Positions 7,966 through 15,339 of a stretch of DNA of 64,000 nt are shown piece after piece. The stretch comes from a virus. Each line of letters opens with the position of its first letter. Position 1 is the stretch's first letter. The DNA lies in IMG/VR virus record IMGVR_UViG_3300035687_000003, positions 1 through 64,000 of that record; one strand, 5' to 3'. Below the pieces are notes generated by a model. It made no database searches. It was not told the origin of the DNA and worked only from the letters and a program-made list of their open reading frames with translations. The position numbers were made by a program, and so were the translations under genes.

Positions 7966-8243
7966 GAGCTCGCGTCTCCTATCGGCAGAGTGGGATGCGC
8001 TGGTCCGGATTCTTTGGGCTCAGCCGGTCCATCCGTAGCATTGATTAACCGGTCAACTTCCCACTGTGCCCGTTCAGCAATCATCTCGGCAATCTCCTCG
8101 GTGGCATAACCACCATCAATTCTCAACCACAGATCCCAGTACTGTGCCGTATAAGGTGACATTGCCGCCTCACGCGGCACAACCACCGGAGTAGGGTGCT
8201 GCGCCAGATTAGCGAACCATTGCGCATGCGGATTCACTGACAT
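7962..8243 (-). CDS. Hypothetical 93-aa protein
   Basis: ATG 8243 follows an excellent GAGGAGGT site. The product has a tryptophan-rich front part (HAQWFANLAQHP, YWDLWLRIDGGY) and an acidic helix, ending in a proline-rich tail. It precedes the clamp gene with a four-base overlap. No family recognised; co-translation with DnaN hints at a replication accessory role, which is inference only. Confidence 0.6.
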   Translation of the reverse strand: MSVNPHAQWFANLAQHPTPVVVPREAAMSPYTAQYWDLWLRIDGGYATEEIAEMIAERAQWEVDRLINATDGPAEPKESGPAHPTLPIGDASS

Positions 8244-8252
8244 CACACCTCC

Positions 8253-8366
8253 TCATCTATCTCTCGATCCATCTCTCGTAGCTTGACGGTCGCTCTCCTC
8301 GCACCGAGCTTCCCACTGACCCCGTGGGCACACGCGTCCAGCTGCGCTGCTTCTTGCGAATCTCAC
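8253..8366 (-). CDS. Tiny 37-aa frame with CP.GxWxxRC pattern
   Basis: GTG 8366 overlaps the stop of the preceding tiny frame (GTGA), and TGA 8253 is followed directly by the strong ribosome binding site of 8243. The product contains VCPRGQWEARCEE, a zinc-knuckle-like arrangement. With the 22-aa frame just upstream (CDNC) it makes a CxxC...C...C set, as if one zinc protein had been split by a frameshift. Real expression is plausible but unproven. Confidence 0.35.
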   Translation of the reverse strand: MRFARSSAAGRVCPRGQWEARCEESDRQATRDGSRDR

Positions 8367-8431
8367 ACCTCGGATGATGGCTGATCGCAATTGTCGCAGA
8401 CACCAACCCATCGAACGGCCCGGACACTCAC
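8363..8431 (-). CDS. Tiny 22-aa frame with CDNC knuckle
   Basis: GTG 8431 overlaps the stop of the membrane gene at 8428 (GTGA), and a GGAAGG stretch lies upstream. The product ends in VCDNCDQPSSEV and its stop overlaps the next GTG. It is either a leader for the following frame or the 5' part of a zinc protein now split into two frames. Confidence 0.3.
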   Translation of the reverse strand: MSVRAVRWVGVCDNCDQPSSEV

Positions 8432-8607
8432 CACTTACTCACCACCTTCCGGATCACCGGGGTCATGGCAATAAAGAAGGCGACGCATCCCAACGTGAAG
8501 ACGATCGGCCATGCCCACCCGGTGAACCACGCTGGTCGGCCCACCTGGGCGACGAACGAGACAATGACACCGACGGTGGCACCGGCGACGAAGTCGTTAC
8601 TGGTCAC
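8428..8607 (-). CDS. Small two-span membrane protein
   Basis: A 59-aa frame from GTG 8607, with GGAGG eight bases upstream, overlapping the end of the 8597-8881 gene by 11 bases. Two hydrophobic segments (about residues 7-21 and 29-48) flank a WFTGWAW turn, and the C-terminus is basic. A helical-hairpin membrane protein is the best reading. Function unknown. Confidence 0.6.
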   Translation of the reverse strand: MTSNDFVAGATVGVIVSFVAQVGRPAWFTGWAWPIVFTLGCVAFFIAMTPVIRKVVSKW

Positions 8608-8881
8608 CGCGCACGCCTCCGAGCCGGCTATGCACCCATTGCACCATACTGTCGAAATGGCCGCCGATGCGCCAGCGGATTACCGTGTCCGGCTGCAGCG
8701 GCTCGCTGTAGTAATCGTAGATTGTCACTGCATCGCCGGCAGGTGTCTGCAGTCGCCATTCCACTTGGGTCTTGTCTTCATCCGTCGGAAAGTCAGACGG
8801 ACCGAATGCTGTCACCAGCTCGCAGTAGGTGGCATACACGTAACCCACCTTGCGAGTGTAGGCGACATTCACGTCAGGCAC
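8597..8881 (-). CDS. Conserved actinophage small protein
   Basis: A 94-aa product from GTG 8881. It shows a compact alpha/beta pattern with VEWRLQTPAGDAVTIYDY followed by a WRIGGH motif, a combination I recall from many short unassigned actinophage proteins (a YDY...W.IGG signature). It lies between the small membrane gene and 8922. No biochemical role is known to me. Confidence 0.65.
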   Translation of the reverse strand: MPDVNVAYTRKVGYVYATYCELVTAFGPSDFPTDEDKTQVEWRLQTPAGDAVTIYDYYSEPLQPDTVIRWRIGGHFDSMVQWVHSRLGGVRGDQ

Positions 8882-8921
8882 TCTCGTTGCCTCACCTTCA
8901 CTTACATTCTCCGGTGCGGAT

Positions 8922-9113
8922 TCACTGCTTGCCCATCATCCGGCAATCACATCGCCAAGGGTCGATGTCACTGAACGAGACAAGCAGGCATTTCCCCTCG
9001 TCGTCATTGAACTCTAGCGTGTCCAACACGTGCCCGTATTCATTCTCGATCGGCAGGTCGCCGTACTCGGCCACCGCGTCAGTCAGCTTGCGAATCAACT
9101 CACTTGCGTACAT
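8922..9113 (-). CDS. Small conserved phage protein
   Basis: A 63-aa product taken from ATG 9113, with AAGTGAGG upstream. The opening ASELIRKLTDAVAEYGDLPIE and the following LEFNDDEG strand resemble a widespread short phage family described only as hypothetical. Two cysteines near the end (CDC) may bind metal. Confidence 0.6.
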   Translation of the reverse strand: MYASELIRKLTDAVAEYGDLPIENEYGHVLDTLEFNDDEGKCLLVSFSDIDPWRCDCRMMGKQ

Positions 9114-9154
9114 GGTCAAAGCCTCACTTCACTTGTTTTCTAGCCCGACTGCCA

Positions 9155-9196
9155 AGTGGGGAGAGCACCGCAGGCAGTTACGGTATTCTCCCCACT
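9155..9196. terminator. Intergenic hairpin
   Basis: Perfect 10-bp arms AGTGGGGAGA (9155-9164) and TCTCCCCACT (9187-9196), with an inner CCG/CGG pairing in the loop, between the stop at 9200 and the start at 9113. There is no clear T-run on either strand, so it may be a processing or attenuation site, not a classical terminator. Confidence 0.45.
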
Positions 9197-9199
9197 CAC

Positions 9200-9403
9200 T
9201 CAGAGCAGATCTTGCTCAGTGGTGTGAACGTAGTTGGGGACACGGAGGAGCGTGTCCAAACCTCCACCTGGCCCTGCGTCATAGCGATCCATGCTGCCGT
9301 TTTCGTACAGGACGGTAATACGACCGTCATCACCATCTTCAGTCACCATGCCGCATTCCACGGTGTCGTCGCTGCCATCACTTGCCGCCCATAACTTGCG
9401 CAT
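9200..9403 (-). CDS. Small acidic beta-rich protein
   Basis: A 67-aa frame from ATG 9403, preceded closely by GGAG and overlapping the upstream gene by 26 bases. The product is acidic with a strand-rich core (GMVTEDGDDGRITVLYENGSMDRY) that resembles a small KOW/SH3-like barrel. A later start at ATG 9346 is possible. Role unknown. Confidence 0.5.
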   Translation of the reverse strand: MRKLWAASDGSDDTVECGMVTEDGDDGRITVLYENGSMDRYDAGPGGGLDTLLRVPNYVHTTEQDLL

Positions 9404-10130
9404 CCCACTCCGCGAGTAGTCGCGCTCCCGCGTTCGTGAGTCGGATATTACCCATACGATTCATGGTCACATGCGTCTCATACATCCCGTTGATCGCAAG
9501 CTCCGTCAGATCCGACACCCGACGGCCGTTTCGATGGATGCGTTGGTTGCGCCAGTCGCCTTCGATGGTGAGCCATCCAGCTTTGACCCAGGTGAGTGCC
9601 AAGTGAAGCACGGGGTCGACCTTCGCGGCGCTGGCCTGTAGCGCTTCACGGGAATCATTGCTTCTGCCCGGCCCAACCACGCCTCGGATCTCTTCAGCGG
9701 TATGCGAGTTGCACACTGCGACCCGGCCGGACAGTGACATTGTGGGGACGAATCGCCAGGTAAGTCGCTTGGGTATGTCCCGACCGAGATTGACGTCGCA
9801 CACGGCGCACCAGATGTCCGTCCAAATCGCGTAGTCGGCGCATCTTCTGGGTTCACTCATTTCCTTAGCGATCACCTTGGGATCAAACAATGGATCACCC
9901 GCCACCGCGTACTCCGGATCGGTGACCGCCACAATGGCGTCGATCGACATGGTGGCACTTCGGATCTCGTCAATCGTGTGTGAACTACAGGCAGAGACGG
10001 GACCGGAGACCGTAGCCCATGTCCGCCACTTAACCCGTTTAGACCGAGTAGGGCCAAGGTCAGCATTGCACGCGACGCATCGCGTTGGATTCCAGTCGCC
10101 GACGTCGGCGCATCTTCCCGGTTCACTCAT
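9378..10130 (-). CDS. Protein with duplicated zinc-knuckle domain
   Basis: A 250-aa product with an internal tandem repeat. Residues 1-60 and about 91-150 each begin MSEP.RCAD, carry a C(x2)C knuckle (CVACNADLG; CAVCDVNLG), a K/R-rich strand with W.F/T and a C.SHT.EEIR-type end (ACSSHTIDEIR; VCNSHTAEEIR). The remaining 90 residues look like a winged-helix (VLHLALTWVKAGWLTIEGDW...RVSDLTELAING). The linker between copies is an Asp/Pro-rich spacer. ATG 10130 lies within an 8-base overlap with the ribbon-helix-helix gene. Possibly a DNA-binding regulator formed by domain duplication. Confidence 0.65.
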   Translation of the reverse strand: MSEPGRCADVGDWNPTRCVACNADLGPTRSKRVKWRTWATVSGPVSACSSHTIDEIRSATMSIDAIVAVTDPEYAVAGDPLFDPKVIAKEMSEPRRCADYAIWTDIWCAVCDVNLGRDIPKRLTWRFVPTMSLSGRVAVCNSHTAEEIRGVVGPGRSNDSREALQASAAKVDPVLHLALTWVKAGWLTIEGDWRNQRIHRNGRRVSDLTELAINGMYETHVTMNRMGNIRLTNAGARLLAEWDAQVMGGK

Positions 10131-10287
10131 CTTTTCTCAATTCCCGATCCTCGGCGTCCAGTGCCTTCAGTAGCAGGTACGTGATGGATTGCCCCATAAA
10201 ACGGTGTGTCCGCGCAGCGTGAGCCTTTACTCGCTCACGTACCTCTGGCGGCGGCCGGTAGATGATGGGCGATATTCGTTTCTCCAC
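10123..10287 (-). CDS. Ribbon-helix-helix (Arc/MetJ-type) protein
   Basis: A 54-aa frame from GTG 10287. The pattern is a basic beta-strand (RISPIIYRPPPEVRERV) followed by helices KAHAARTHRFMG and SITYLLLKALDAED, typical of ribbon-helix-helix repressors of this length. The message appears leaderless: a -10 element ends six bases before the GTG. It overlaps the next gene by 8 bases (ATGAGTGA) and so probably regulates its own short operon. Confidence 0.65.
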   Translation of the reverse strand: MEKRISPIIYRPPPEVRERVKAHAARTHRFMGQSITYLLLKALDAEDRELRKDE

Positions 10288-10322
10288 AGCGACACGATAC
10301 CAGATGGTAGCGCCCCGGTCAA
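10288..10322 (-). promoter_or_regulatory. Leaderless sigma-70-type promoter
   Basis: On the minus strand: -35 TTGACC (10322-10317), exactly 17-bp spacer, -10 TATCGT (10299-10294), six bases, then the GTG start codon at 10287. Transcription would begin at or beside the start codon, giving a leaderless message, which actinobacteria translate efficiently. The same geometry recurs at 17270 and in the divergent pair at 28620-28663. Confidence 0.7.
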
Positions 10323-10374
10323 CTCCCGGTCGAACAGAGGACGCTAGACACGGTAGTACTACTGCGGTGAAACA

Positions 10375-10824
10375 TCACTCGGTCACCAACTGGCGCGTAG
10401 ATCGTGGCCGGGTCAGTGCAATCACCGGGCAAACACGGCCCTCGTAGATCCGCACCGGGATACCCGCGGTCCGCGCAAGATCGATGCAGCCGCGGGTACC
10501 AGGGGACGACCCGATCGGAAACGTCAGGCAGATGTCCGCCCCGAGCTTCACCATCTCAGCGTTGCGCCGTGGACCAGCTGCGCGGCCGTAGCGGTTCCAG
10601 TCCGCCGGGTGGCATTCCACGGCCCAACCCCAGGCATGCGCGATCTCGCCGGCCAGGGTGTCGGCACCACGGGCACCACCATGCACGATCACCGGTGGCG
10701 GCCTGCCGTCACGCACTTCGGGTGACACTGCCGCGGCCCAGTCACAGATCGCCCGGACAATGACGCGACGGTCGGCAAGGTGACGAGATCCGGTGATGAG
10801 GATCCGTAACGGGTCAGTCGTCAT
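10375..10824 (-). CDS. SLOG-fold (YspA/DprA-like) protein
   Basis: A 149-aa product beginning with a Rossmann-like strand, RILITGSRHLADRR, then VIVHGGARGADTLAGEIAHAWG and a later AEMVKLGADICLTFP, the hallmarks of the SLOG superfamily (DUF2493/YspA type) that binds nucleotide-like ligands. Common in actinophages; proposed roles range from nucleotide sensing to DNA processing, none established here. Start ATG 10824 overlaps the previous stop. Confidence 0.75.
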   Translation of the reverse strand: MTTDPLRILITGSRHLADRRVIVRAICDWAAAVSPEVRDGRPPPVIVHGGARGADTLAGEIAHAWGWAVECHPADWNRYGRAAGPRRNAEMVKLGADICLTFPIGSSPGTRGCIDLARTAGIPVRIYEGRVCPVIALTRPRSTRQLVTE

Positions 10825-11084
10825 CTCAGTCCCCGGCGAGCTTTGTCCGCTTCAGTCATCTCCGGTCCGGCCCATCGACCGTTGCGGAAAAACATGACTC
10901 GGTCACCGCTCGGAGTAAAGATCGTTCGAGGATCGACGCAGCCGCCATGATCACCACGGGCACTACGGTGTCGATCGAACAGGCCAGTGGCACTGAAATC
11001 CCGATGACAAGATCCACAGTGAGCTGCGCCGATAGCAGTCCACGTGGCCCTGCAGCCGGAGCAGGTGATGGGCGGCTCAGGCAT
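10821..11084 (-). CDS. FDXHR-type zinc-binding protein
   Basis: An 87-aa product from ATG 11084 with GGGAG upstream. It contains CSGCRATW, then AAHCGSCHRDF and LFDRHRS, the CxxC...CxxC...FDxHR signature of a small actinobacterial and phage zinc-binding family. A single zinc ribbon is expected; function unknown. It overlaps its upstream neighbour by 8 bases. Confidence 0.75.
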   Translation of the reverse strand: MPEPPITCSGCRATWTAIGAAHCGSCHRDFSATGLFDRHRSARGDHGGCVDPRTIFTPSGDRVMFFRNGRWAGPEMTEADKARRGLR

Positions 11085-11511
11085 GCGCGCTCCCGTAGCG
11101 ATTCCCGGTGCCACGATCCGCGCTGGAGCCGCAAACAGAGCTTCCAGGGGTACCAGTGCCCGCCGTGGCGTCCTGGAGGCTCTGAGCCGCGTCCACGGCG
11201 TCTGTCCCCCGCTCCAGTCGCCGCGCGGCCCACGTGAGCCGGTAGCTCGTCGTCGCCCGCGTGGCGTACCGGCTGGATCGCCGGCTATAGATCCAGCCCG
11301 CGGCGCATGCCTCGGTCAGCAGGCCCAGTGCGGTGGCGCGGGTGATGCCGGTCAGATCGCACATGAGATCCGCCAGATCGGCCCCGGTCGCCTCGTCGAT
11401 CAAGTGCAACTCATCCCACACGGCCCGCCAAGCGGGGCCGATCTTCTCACCCCGCGATGGATAGCACGTTTCACTGAAATCGGGGGCCGTGGTGGTGATC
11501 CGGTCGTTCAC
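11077..11511 (-). CDS. Hypothetical protein, possible winged helix
   Basis: A 144-aa product from GTG 11511 overlapping the prior stop (GTGA). Residues about 27-90 have the spacing of a helix-turn-helix or winged-helix domain (LADLMCDLTGITRATALGLLTEACAAGWIY followed by basic RRSSRYATRATTSYRLT). The C-terminal 45 residues are Ser/Thr/Gly-rich and probably disordered. A DNA-binding accessory protein is a moderate inference. Confidence 0.55.
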   Translation of the reverse strand: MNDRITTTAPDFSETCYPSRGEKIGPAWRAVWDELHLIDEATGADLADLMCDLTGITRATALGLLTEACAAGWIYSRRSSRYATRATTSYRLTWAARRLERGTDAVDAAQSLQDATAGTGTPGSSVCGSSADRGTGNRYGSAHA

Positions 11512-11771
11512 GACAAGTCCCGCTCAGACCGCAGTTCACCCTGGTCTTCGGCCGGGGTGGCCGGCCCGACCAACCCGAGTTTGGTCAGCTCGGCTGTGAT
11601 CGCATCCTCAGTCTCTCCGCCGACGATGAGTACCTGCAAGCCGGGCAGGCCGACGTCGATCCCGTTGACACGGATCGGTTGGCCGCGCAGCAGCCATCGA
11701 GCGTTGAGCCGCGACAACCCGAGCAGCAGCAGAGTGTCGCCATCGGCGGTGCGACCGGTTGCCTTAATCAT
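11508..11771 (-). CDS. Conserved actinophage 87-aa protein
   Basis: The preferred start is ATG 11771. The product has LLLLGLSRLNARWLLRGQPIRV and LPGLQVLIVGGETEDAITAELTKLG, a pattern I recognise from a frequent unassigned actinophage family in which the first segment reads roughly 'LGLS..N...L..GQPI'. It likely folds as a small alpha/beta domain. It overlaps its neighbours by 8 and 4 bases. Confidence 0.6.
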   Translation of the reverse strand: MIKATGRTADGDTLLLLGLSRLNARWLLRGQPIRVNGIDVGLPGLQVLIVGGETEDAITAELTKLGLVGPATPAEDQGELRSERDLS

Positions 11772-12078
11772 GGGTTGATCCGCCAGGTATCTCCACAATC
11801 TCCTTATCGGTATTATTTTCATTCTCGGTAAACGTACCACAATGCTTGCAGTGCGGTGCATCAAGGCTCATGGAGTTGTGCGCGAACTCAGCAACATCTT
11901 TAAGCTCTCTACTGATCACATGGGCCGCGTTAATTGCATCACTTTCATCGCCGGCGTATCCGCTGTCCCATAGCACCAATGCGACGAGCCACCCAGGCTC
12001 ACCGTTTCGCTTAGGAACGACGATCGTAGCGGGGATATAGCGTCGAATACTGCGCACAACCCAATCGGTGGGATTCAT
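11764..12078 (-). CDS. Hypothetical 104-aa protein with CxxC
   Basis: ATG 12078 has AAGGAGA five bases upstream, which decides the start over an in-frame upstream ATG. The N-terminal half is strand-rich (WVVRSIRRYIPATIVVPKRNGEPGWLVALVLW), then a helix, then a C-terminal knuckle HCKHCGTF. Unknown family. Confidence 0.6.
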   Translation of the reverse strand: MNPTDWVVRSIRRYIPATIVVPKRNGEPGWLVALVLWDSGYAGDESDAINAAHVISRELKDVAEFAHNSMSLDAPHCKHCGTFTENENNTDKEIVEIPGGSTHD

Positions 12079-12162
12079 GTTAATCTCCTTCATTTAGGAT
12101 GTTCATGGTGACTATCTGCCTTCTTCCTGCCCTGAATGGCAATACGGACCGCACCGCCACTC

Positions 12163-14739
12163 CTATTCGTCCTCTCCGGCCGACGGGATGACCGGCCAAC
12201 GGTCCAGGTGGTCGCCGCCGTCATCGGGGACGCCGTAGGCGCACTGGGCGCAGATGCTCAGGCCGTGCATGGTCCGGCTGTCACTGCCGCCGCAGCGGCG
12301 ACATTCCAGCCTTGGTCCTTCGACTACTCCGGCGGTCGGCGCATCACGATCTCCGATGCCAGGACCGCTGAGCCTCGAGCTGTCGGTGGCGTCCCGTGCT
12401 GAGCTTCCCGGGCGTCCATCGCCTCCGCGGTCAGTTGTTCCACTGTCGCTGTCAGTGTCCAGCCGTGGAGATCCGCGAAGGCTTCCAGCCGGGCACGGAT
12501 CTCCGGGTTCAGTGTGAGGTTCGTCGGTACCTTCCGGCGGCCCGCTGTGTTCCAGCTCCGAGTCATGGCCCCACCCTACTTTGCGCGCGCGCGTTTCGGT
12601 GTCAGCCTCGCGCGCAGGAACGCGCATGGCCCCACTGTCGCCACTGGCATAACTACCTGGTCCAGCAGTTAGGCCAGTGGCCCCACTGGTAGGCGCGCTG
12701 TCAGGCCACTCCCCAGTGGGGCCACCAGTGGGGCCACTAGTGGGGCCACTGTATATATGCTGGTCAGCAGCAGTAGATACAGTGGGGCCACCCCGCTCCC
12801 CCGTGCGCGCGAGGCCAGTGGCCGCACTGGCCCCACTGTCAGGCCACGCCGGTAGCGACCAGTAAGTGACCCGCGGGAACCCCTCGGCCGAGATCTTGAC
12901 CTTGAGGGAGCCGCGGGCACGGGTCAGCGTGCGCTCAGAGATCCCCGCCGCGTTCGCTGCTCGTTTCGCGTCGCTGGACTTCACCCGACCTTGCCCTAAG
13001 TAATCACGCAGCCAGTCCCGAGCCTCGTTGCGCTCAGACCGGTCAGACGCGCCCTCCCCGCCGTCCAGCAGGTCCCTGGCGTCGTCATCGGTGTCGCCCA
13101 GCCACGTCACCTTCCCCACCGACGTCGGACCCTCTGGTGTGTCCACCGTGGCCGGCTCGATCTGCAACGCCAGCGACGAGGTGTCCATCGGTGCCAGGTT
13201 CGACTTGGACCCCGTCAGGACCAGCCGGCCAGTGTCGGAGTCCAGCGCGATCGCCAGGGTGGACCGGGCGACCTGCGACCATGCGATCGACCCGAGAATC
13301 AGCTTCCCGGTGTCGCTGGATTCCCGCTTACCGAAGTGGACGATACCGAGTACTGCGCAGCCGGTCCGTTCACCCACTTTAGTGGCAATAGCTTCCAGCG
13401 CTTGACGCATCTGGCGGTCTTTATCACCATCCAGCTTCCCGTCGATCACGCTGGTCGCCGCGTCCAACACAACCATAACGGCGTTATGTTCCATTACCGC
13501 TTCGGCAAGTAGCTCAGTGTCGAATGGCAATACGATCGATGTCGCCGTATCGTCAGGATTGAGCGCGTTAAGGAATATCACTCGCGTCAGATCCGCGCCG
13601 GCTGCTACTAGCCGTGGGACGATAGTGAAATCACGGGCATCCTCGGAGTGGATGTAGACGACCACGCCAGGAATCCCATGTGACTCACCCATTAAATCGC
13701 CGCGCGTCACCTGTGCGGTCAATTCCACCGCGAGGGTAGATTTGCCTAACCCTTCGCGACCCGCGAGCAGTGTCAACCCGCCGAGTGGAATACGATTCTC
13801 CCAGAGCCATCGCGTTCGGCGCATAATCACCTCACTGGCATACACGGGTTGCAACCGACGCATCGGTGGATTGTCGTCAGAATGACTTTCCAGCTCAACG
13901 GGACCCGCTCGGTGGCCGTTAGATCCTATAGTCGGCACGGGTATAAGTTGGTCGAGGGTGAACCCAGCGTCAAGATGGTCCGAGACATCAGATTTAGGCG
14001 TGTCTAGCTTGCCTCGGACCAGCCTAACCGACTTAGCTACACCGGTCAGCAGGGCCACTGTGTGACGAGCGTGATTGTATCCGGCTTTATCGTAGTCAGC
14101 TATTACGGTAACATTAGCGCCGGCAAGCAATGGATTATATTCAGACAGCCAAGACGGTGGTGATGCGCCGTCCTCGGTAGTGGTAGCCACTTTACCTAGA
14201 GCGGCCAACCGATTGGCATCTTTCTCTCCCTCGCATATGAAGATATGCTCACCGTGAGCAACTCCATCGATCAACTCGGGGAGCCTGAAAAGCGTCTTGG
14301 GTACATTCGGGGGCCGCTTATAAACCCATTTGCCGTTCGGGCCGCGATGGCGGTAGATAAAGCCTTTATCTCTCTTACCGTCGCCGAGCATCCGGAGGCG
14401 CTGAAAACGTTCCGTACCATCCGGCGCACGGTACGGGTAGGTCTCTAGTATCGTAAACCCGTTTCTCGGGGCGGTTTCTCGGGGAGTAAATAAATCAGAT
14501 TCTCTCAATCCCAACGCAGCGCAAATATCGCTGGTACTGCATTCGGCACTGCGGCACTTGAGAAAAACGGTATCGAGTCCATGCTTATCAATGCCAGGGT
14601 CTACGGAAAGTGACGGGCGTCTGTCGTCATGTGCAGGGCATTGTGCGTCGAATCCACGTTTTGTGGCATGCATGGTGGACCCGTGTCGACGCAGTGCAGC
14701 GATGATACGGTCGAATGGAGTGAATGCGGCGGCTGTCAC
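12163..14739 (-). CDS. TOPRIM primase / RecA-type helicase with long tail
   Basis: An 858-aa product from GTG 14739. Near the N-terminus: CPAHDDRRPSLSV, as in zinc-binding primase heads. Then a TOPRIM domain (IFICEGEKDANRLAALG, VTVIADYDKAG). Residues about 310-540 are a RecA/AAA_25 helicase: Walker A AGREGLGKST, Walker B VVLDAATS. A short DNA-binding-like segment (SDAKRAANAAGISERTLTRARGSL) follows. From about residue 640 the protein is low complexity (Gly-Pro-Thr repeats, then Asp/Ser/Gly-rich) and ends in a CRRCGG...CAQC zinc ribbon. It would prime and unwind phage DNA. The tail carries both the repeats at 12627-12838 and an overprinted frame at 12324-12566. Confidence 0.8.
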   Translation of the reverse strand: MTAAAFTPFDRIIAALRRHGSTMHATKRGFDAQCPAHDDRRPSLSVDPGIDKHGLDTVFLKCRSAECSTSDICAALGLRESDLFTPRETAPRNGFTILETYPYRAPDGTERFQRLRMLGDGKRDKGFIYRHRGPNGKWVYKRPPNVPKTLFRLPELIDGVAHGEHIFICEGEKDANRLAALGKVATTTEDGASPPSWLSEYNPLLAGANVTVIADYDKAGYNHARHTVALLTGVAKSVRLVRGKLDTPKSDVSDHLDAGFTLDQLIPVPTIGSNGHRAGPVELESHSDDNPPMRRLQPVYASEVIMRRTRWLWENRIPLGGLTLLAGREGLGKSTLAVELTAQVTRGDLMGESHGIPGVVVYIHSEDARDFTIVPRLVAAGADLTRVIFLNALNPDDTATSIVLPFDTELLAEAVMEHNAVMVVLDAATSVIDGKLDGDKDRQMRQALEAIATKVGERTGCAVLGIVHFGKRESSDTGKLILGSIAWSQVARSTLAIALDSDTGRLVLTGSKSNLAPMDTSSLALQIEPATVDTPEGPTSVGKVTWLGDTDDDARDLLDGGEGASDRSERNEARDWLRDYLGQGRVKSSDAKRAANAAGISERTLTRARGSLKVKISAEGFPRVTYWSLPAWPDSGASAATGLARTGERGGPTVSTAADQHIYSGPTSGPTGGPTGEWPDSAPTSGATGLTAGPGSYASGDSGAMRVPAREADTETRARKVGWGHDSELEHSGPPEGTDEPHTEPGDPCPAGSLRGSPRLDTDSDSGTTDRGGDGRPGSSARDATDSSRLSGPGIGDRDAPTAGVVEGPRLECRRCGGSDSRTMHGLSICAQCAYGVPDDGGDHLDRWPVIPSAGEDE
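12324..12566 (-). CDS. Ribbon-helix-helix protein overprinted on primase tail
   Basis: An 80-aa frame on the same strand as the primase but in another reading frame, from ATG 12566 (GGGTGGGG upstream) to TAG 12324. It has a clear strand-helix-helix pattern: KVPTNLTLNPEIRARLEAF, then DLHGWTLTATVEQLTAEAMDAREAQ, as in plasmid- and phage-type ribbon-helix-helix proteins. The overlapped primase residues are Asp/Ser/Gly-rich and without pattern, which suggests that the RHH frame is the older or more constrained one. Both could be translated. Confidence 0.55.
   Translation of the reverse strand: MTRSWNTAGRRKVPTNLTLNPEIRARLEAFADLHGWTLTATVEQLTAEAMDAREAQHGTPPTARGSAVLASEIVMRRPPE
12627..12838. repeat. 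Cluster of seven GTGGGGCCA-core repeats inside primase gene
   Basis: Three tandem 12-bp units lie at 12713-12724, 12725-12736 (both CCAGTGGGGCCA) and 12737-12748 (one mismatch), plus four more cores at 12627-12637, 12678-12689, 12780-12790 and 12828-12838 in both orientations. A TGTATATATG stretch, unusual for this GC-rich region, follows the tandem block. On the coding strand they encode Gly-Pro-Thr linkers. Either linker expansion or iterons of an in-gene replication origin. Confidence 0.65.
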
Positions 14740-14746
14740 CCTAGGT

Positions 14747-15241
14747 TCACCCTGGGCATCCCGCGACGGCGGCAGTCAGGTCCGGTGGTTCATAGTCCGG
14801 CCCCTTGAGGATCTTGCCCGCAGGATGCTTCACCGGCTGACCGTTCGCCGGCATTTTCGTCATGTTGGACCGGTGCACCTCAACCAACGCCGCGTCAAGG
14901 TCAATGCCCCAGGTCAACGCCGCACCGTTGATCACGTAGGCGAGATCGGCCAGGGCGTCGGCCACCGCAATGATGTCGCTGGCCGCTAGCGCGTCGCGGA
15001 GCTCAGCCAACTCCTCCTCGATCAACGCCAGCCGCAGTGCCGCAGTCGGTTCGTCGCTAAGCGGGACACCGATAGCGACACCGAAGCGTCGGTGAAACTC
15101 GGCCACTTGCACAAGCGGACTCACGTGCACCGCACCAGGCGGAACGGGGCACAGTTCGGTACTGGCGCGCTCACACCGGGTCCGTGAGTCCCGTGTCATA
15201 GTGCGGGACACCACGGCTCCCGGAAGATCGTGTACATTCAT
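14747..15241 (-). CDS. MazG-like nucleotide pyrophosphohydrolase
   Basis: A 164-aa product. Residues about 70-145 carry the all-alpha NTP-pyrophosphatase signature: ALIEEELAELRDAL (EExxE), then VADALADLAYVINGAALTWG (DAxxD) and a lysine-containing SNMTKM. These acidic residues bind Mg2+. Such phage enzymes hydrolyse nucleoside or dinucleotide pyrophosphates and may adjust nucleotide pools or blunt stringent-type alarms. Start ATG 15241, with AGAGGACGG upstream, is preferred; the first 45 residues are extra to the family and an internal GTG start is possible. It directly precedes the primase. Confidence 0.75.
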   Translation of the reverse strand: MNVHDLPGAVVSRTMTRDSRTRCERASTELCPVPPGAVHVSPLVQVAEFHRRFGVAIGVPLSDEPTAALRLALIEEELAELRDALAASDIIAVADALADLAYVINGAALTWGIDLDAALVEVHRSNMTKMPANGQPVKHPAGKILKGPDYEPPDLTAAVAGCPG

Positions 15242-15339
15242 GAATCAACCGTCCTCTTGGCAGATGCGGCGGTGAAGCAAGTCAGGCAGTAGCAGTGCGG
15301 GCGACGGCGCTATCCGGGCAGGAGCGCCGTCGCTTGCGT

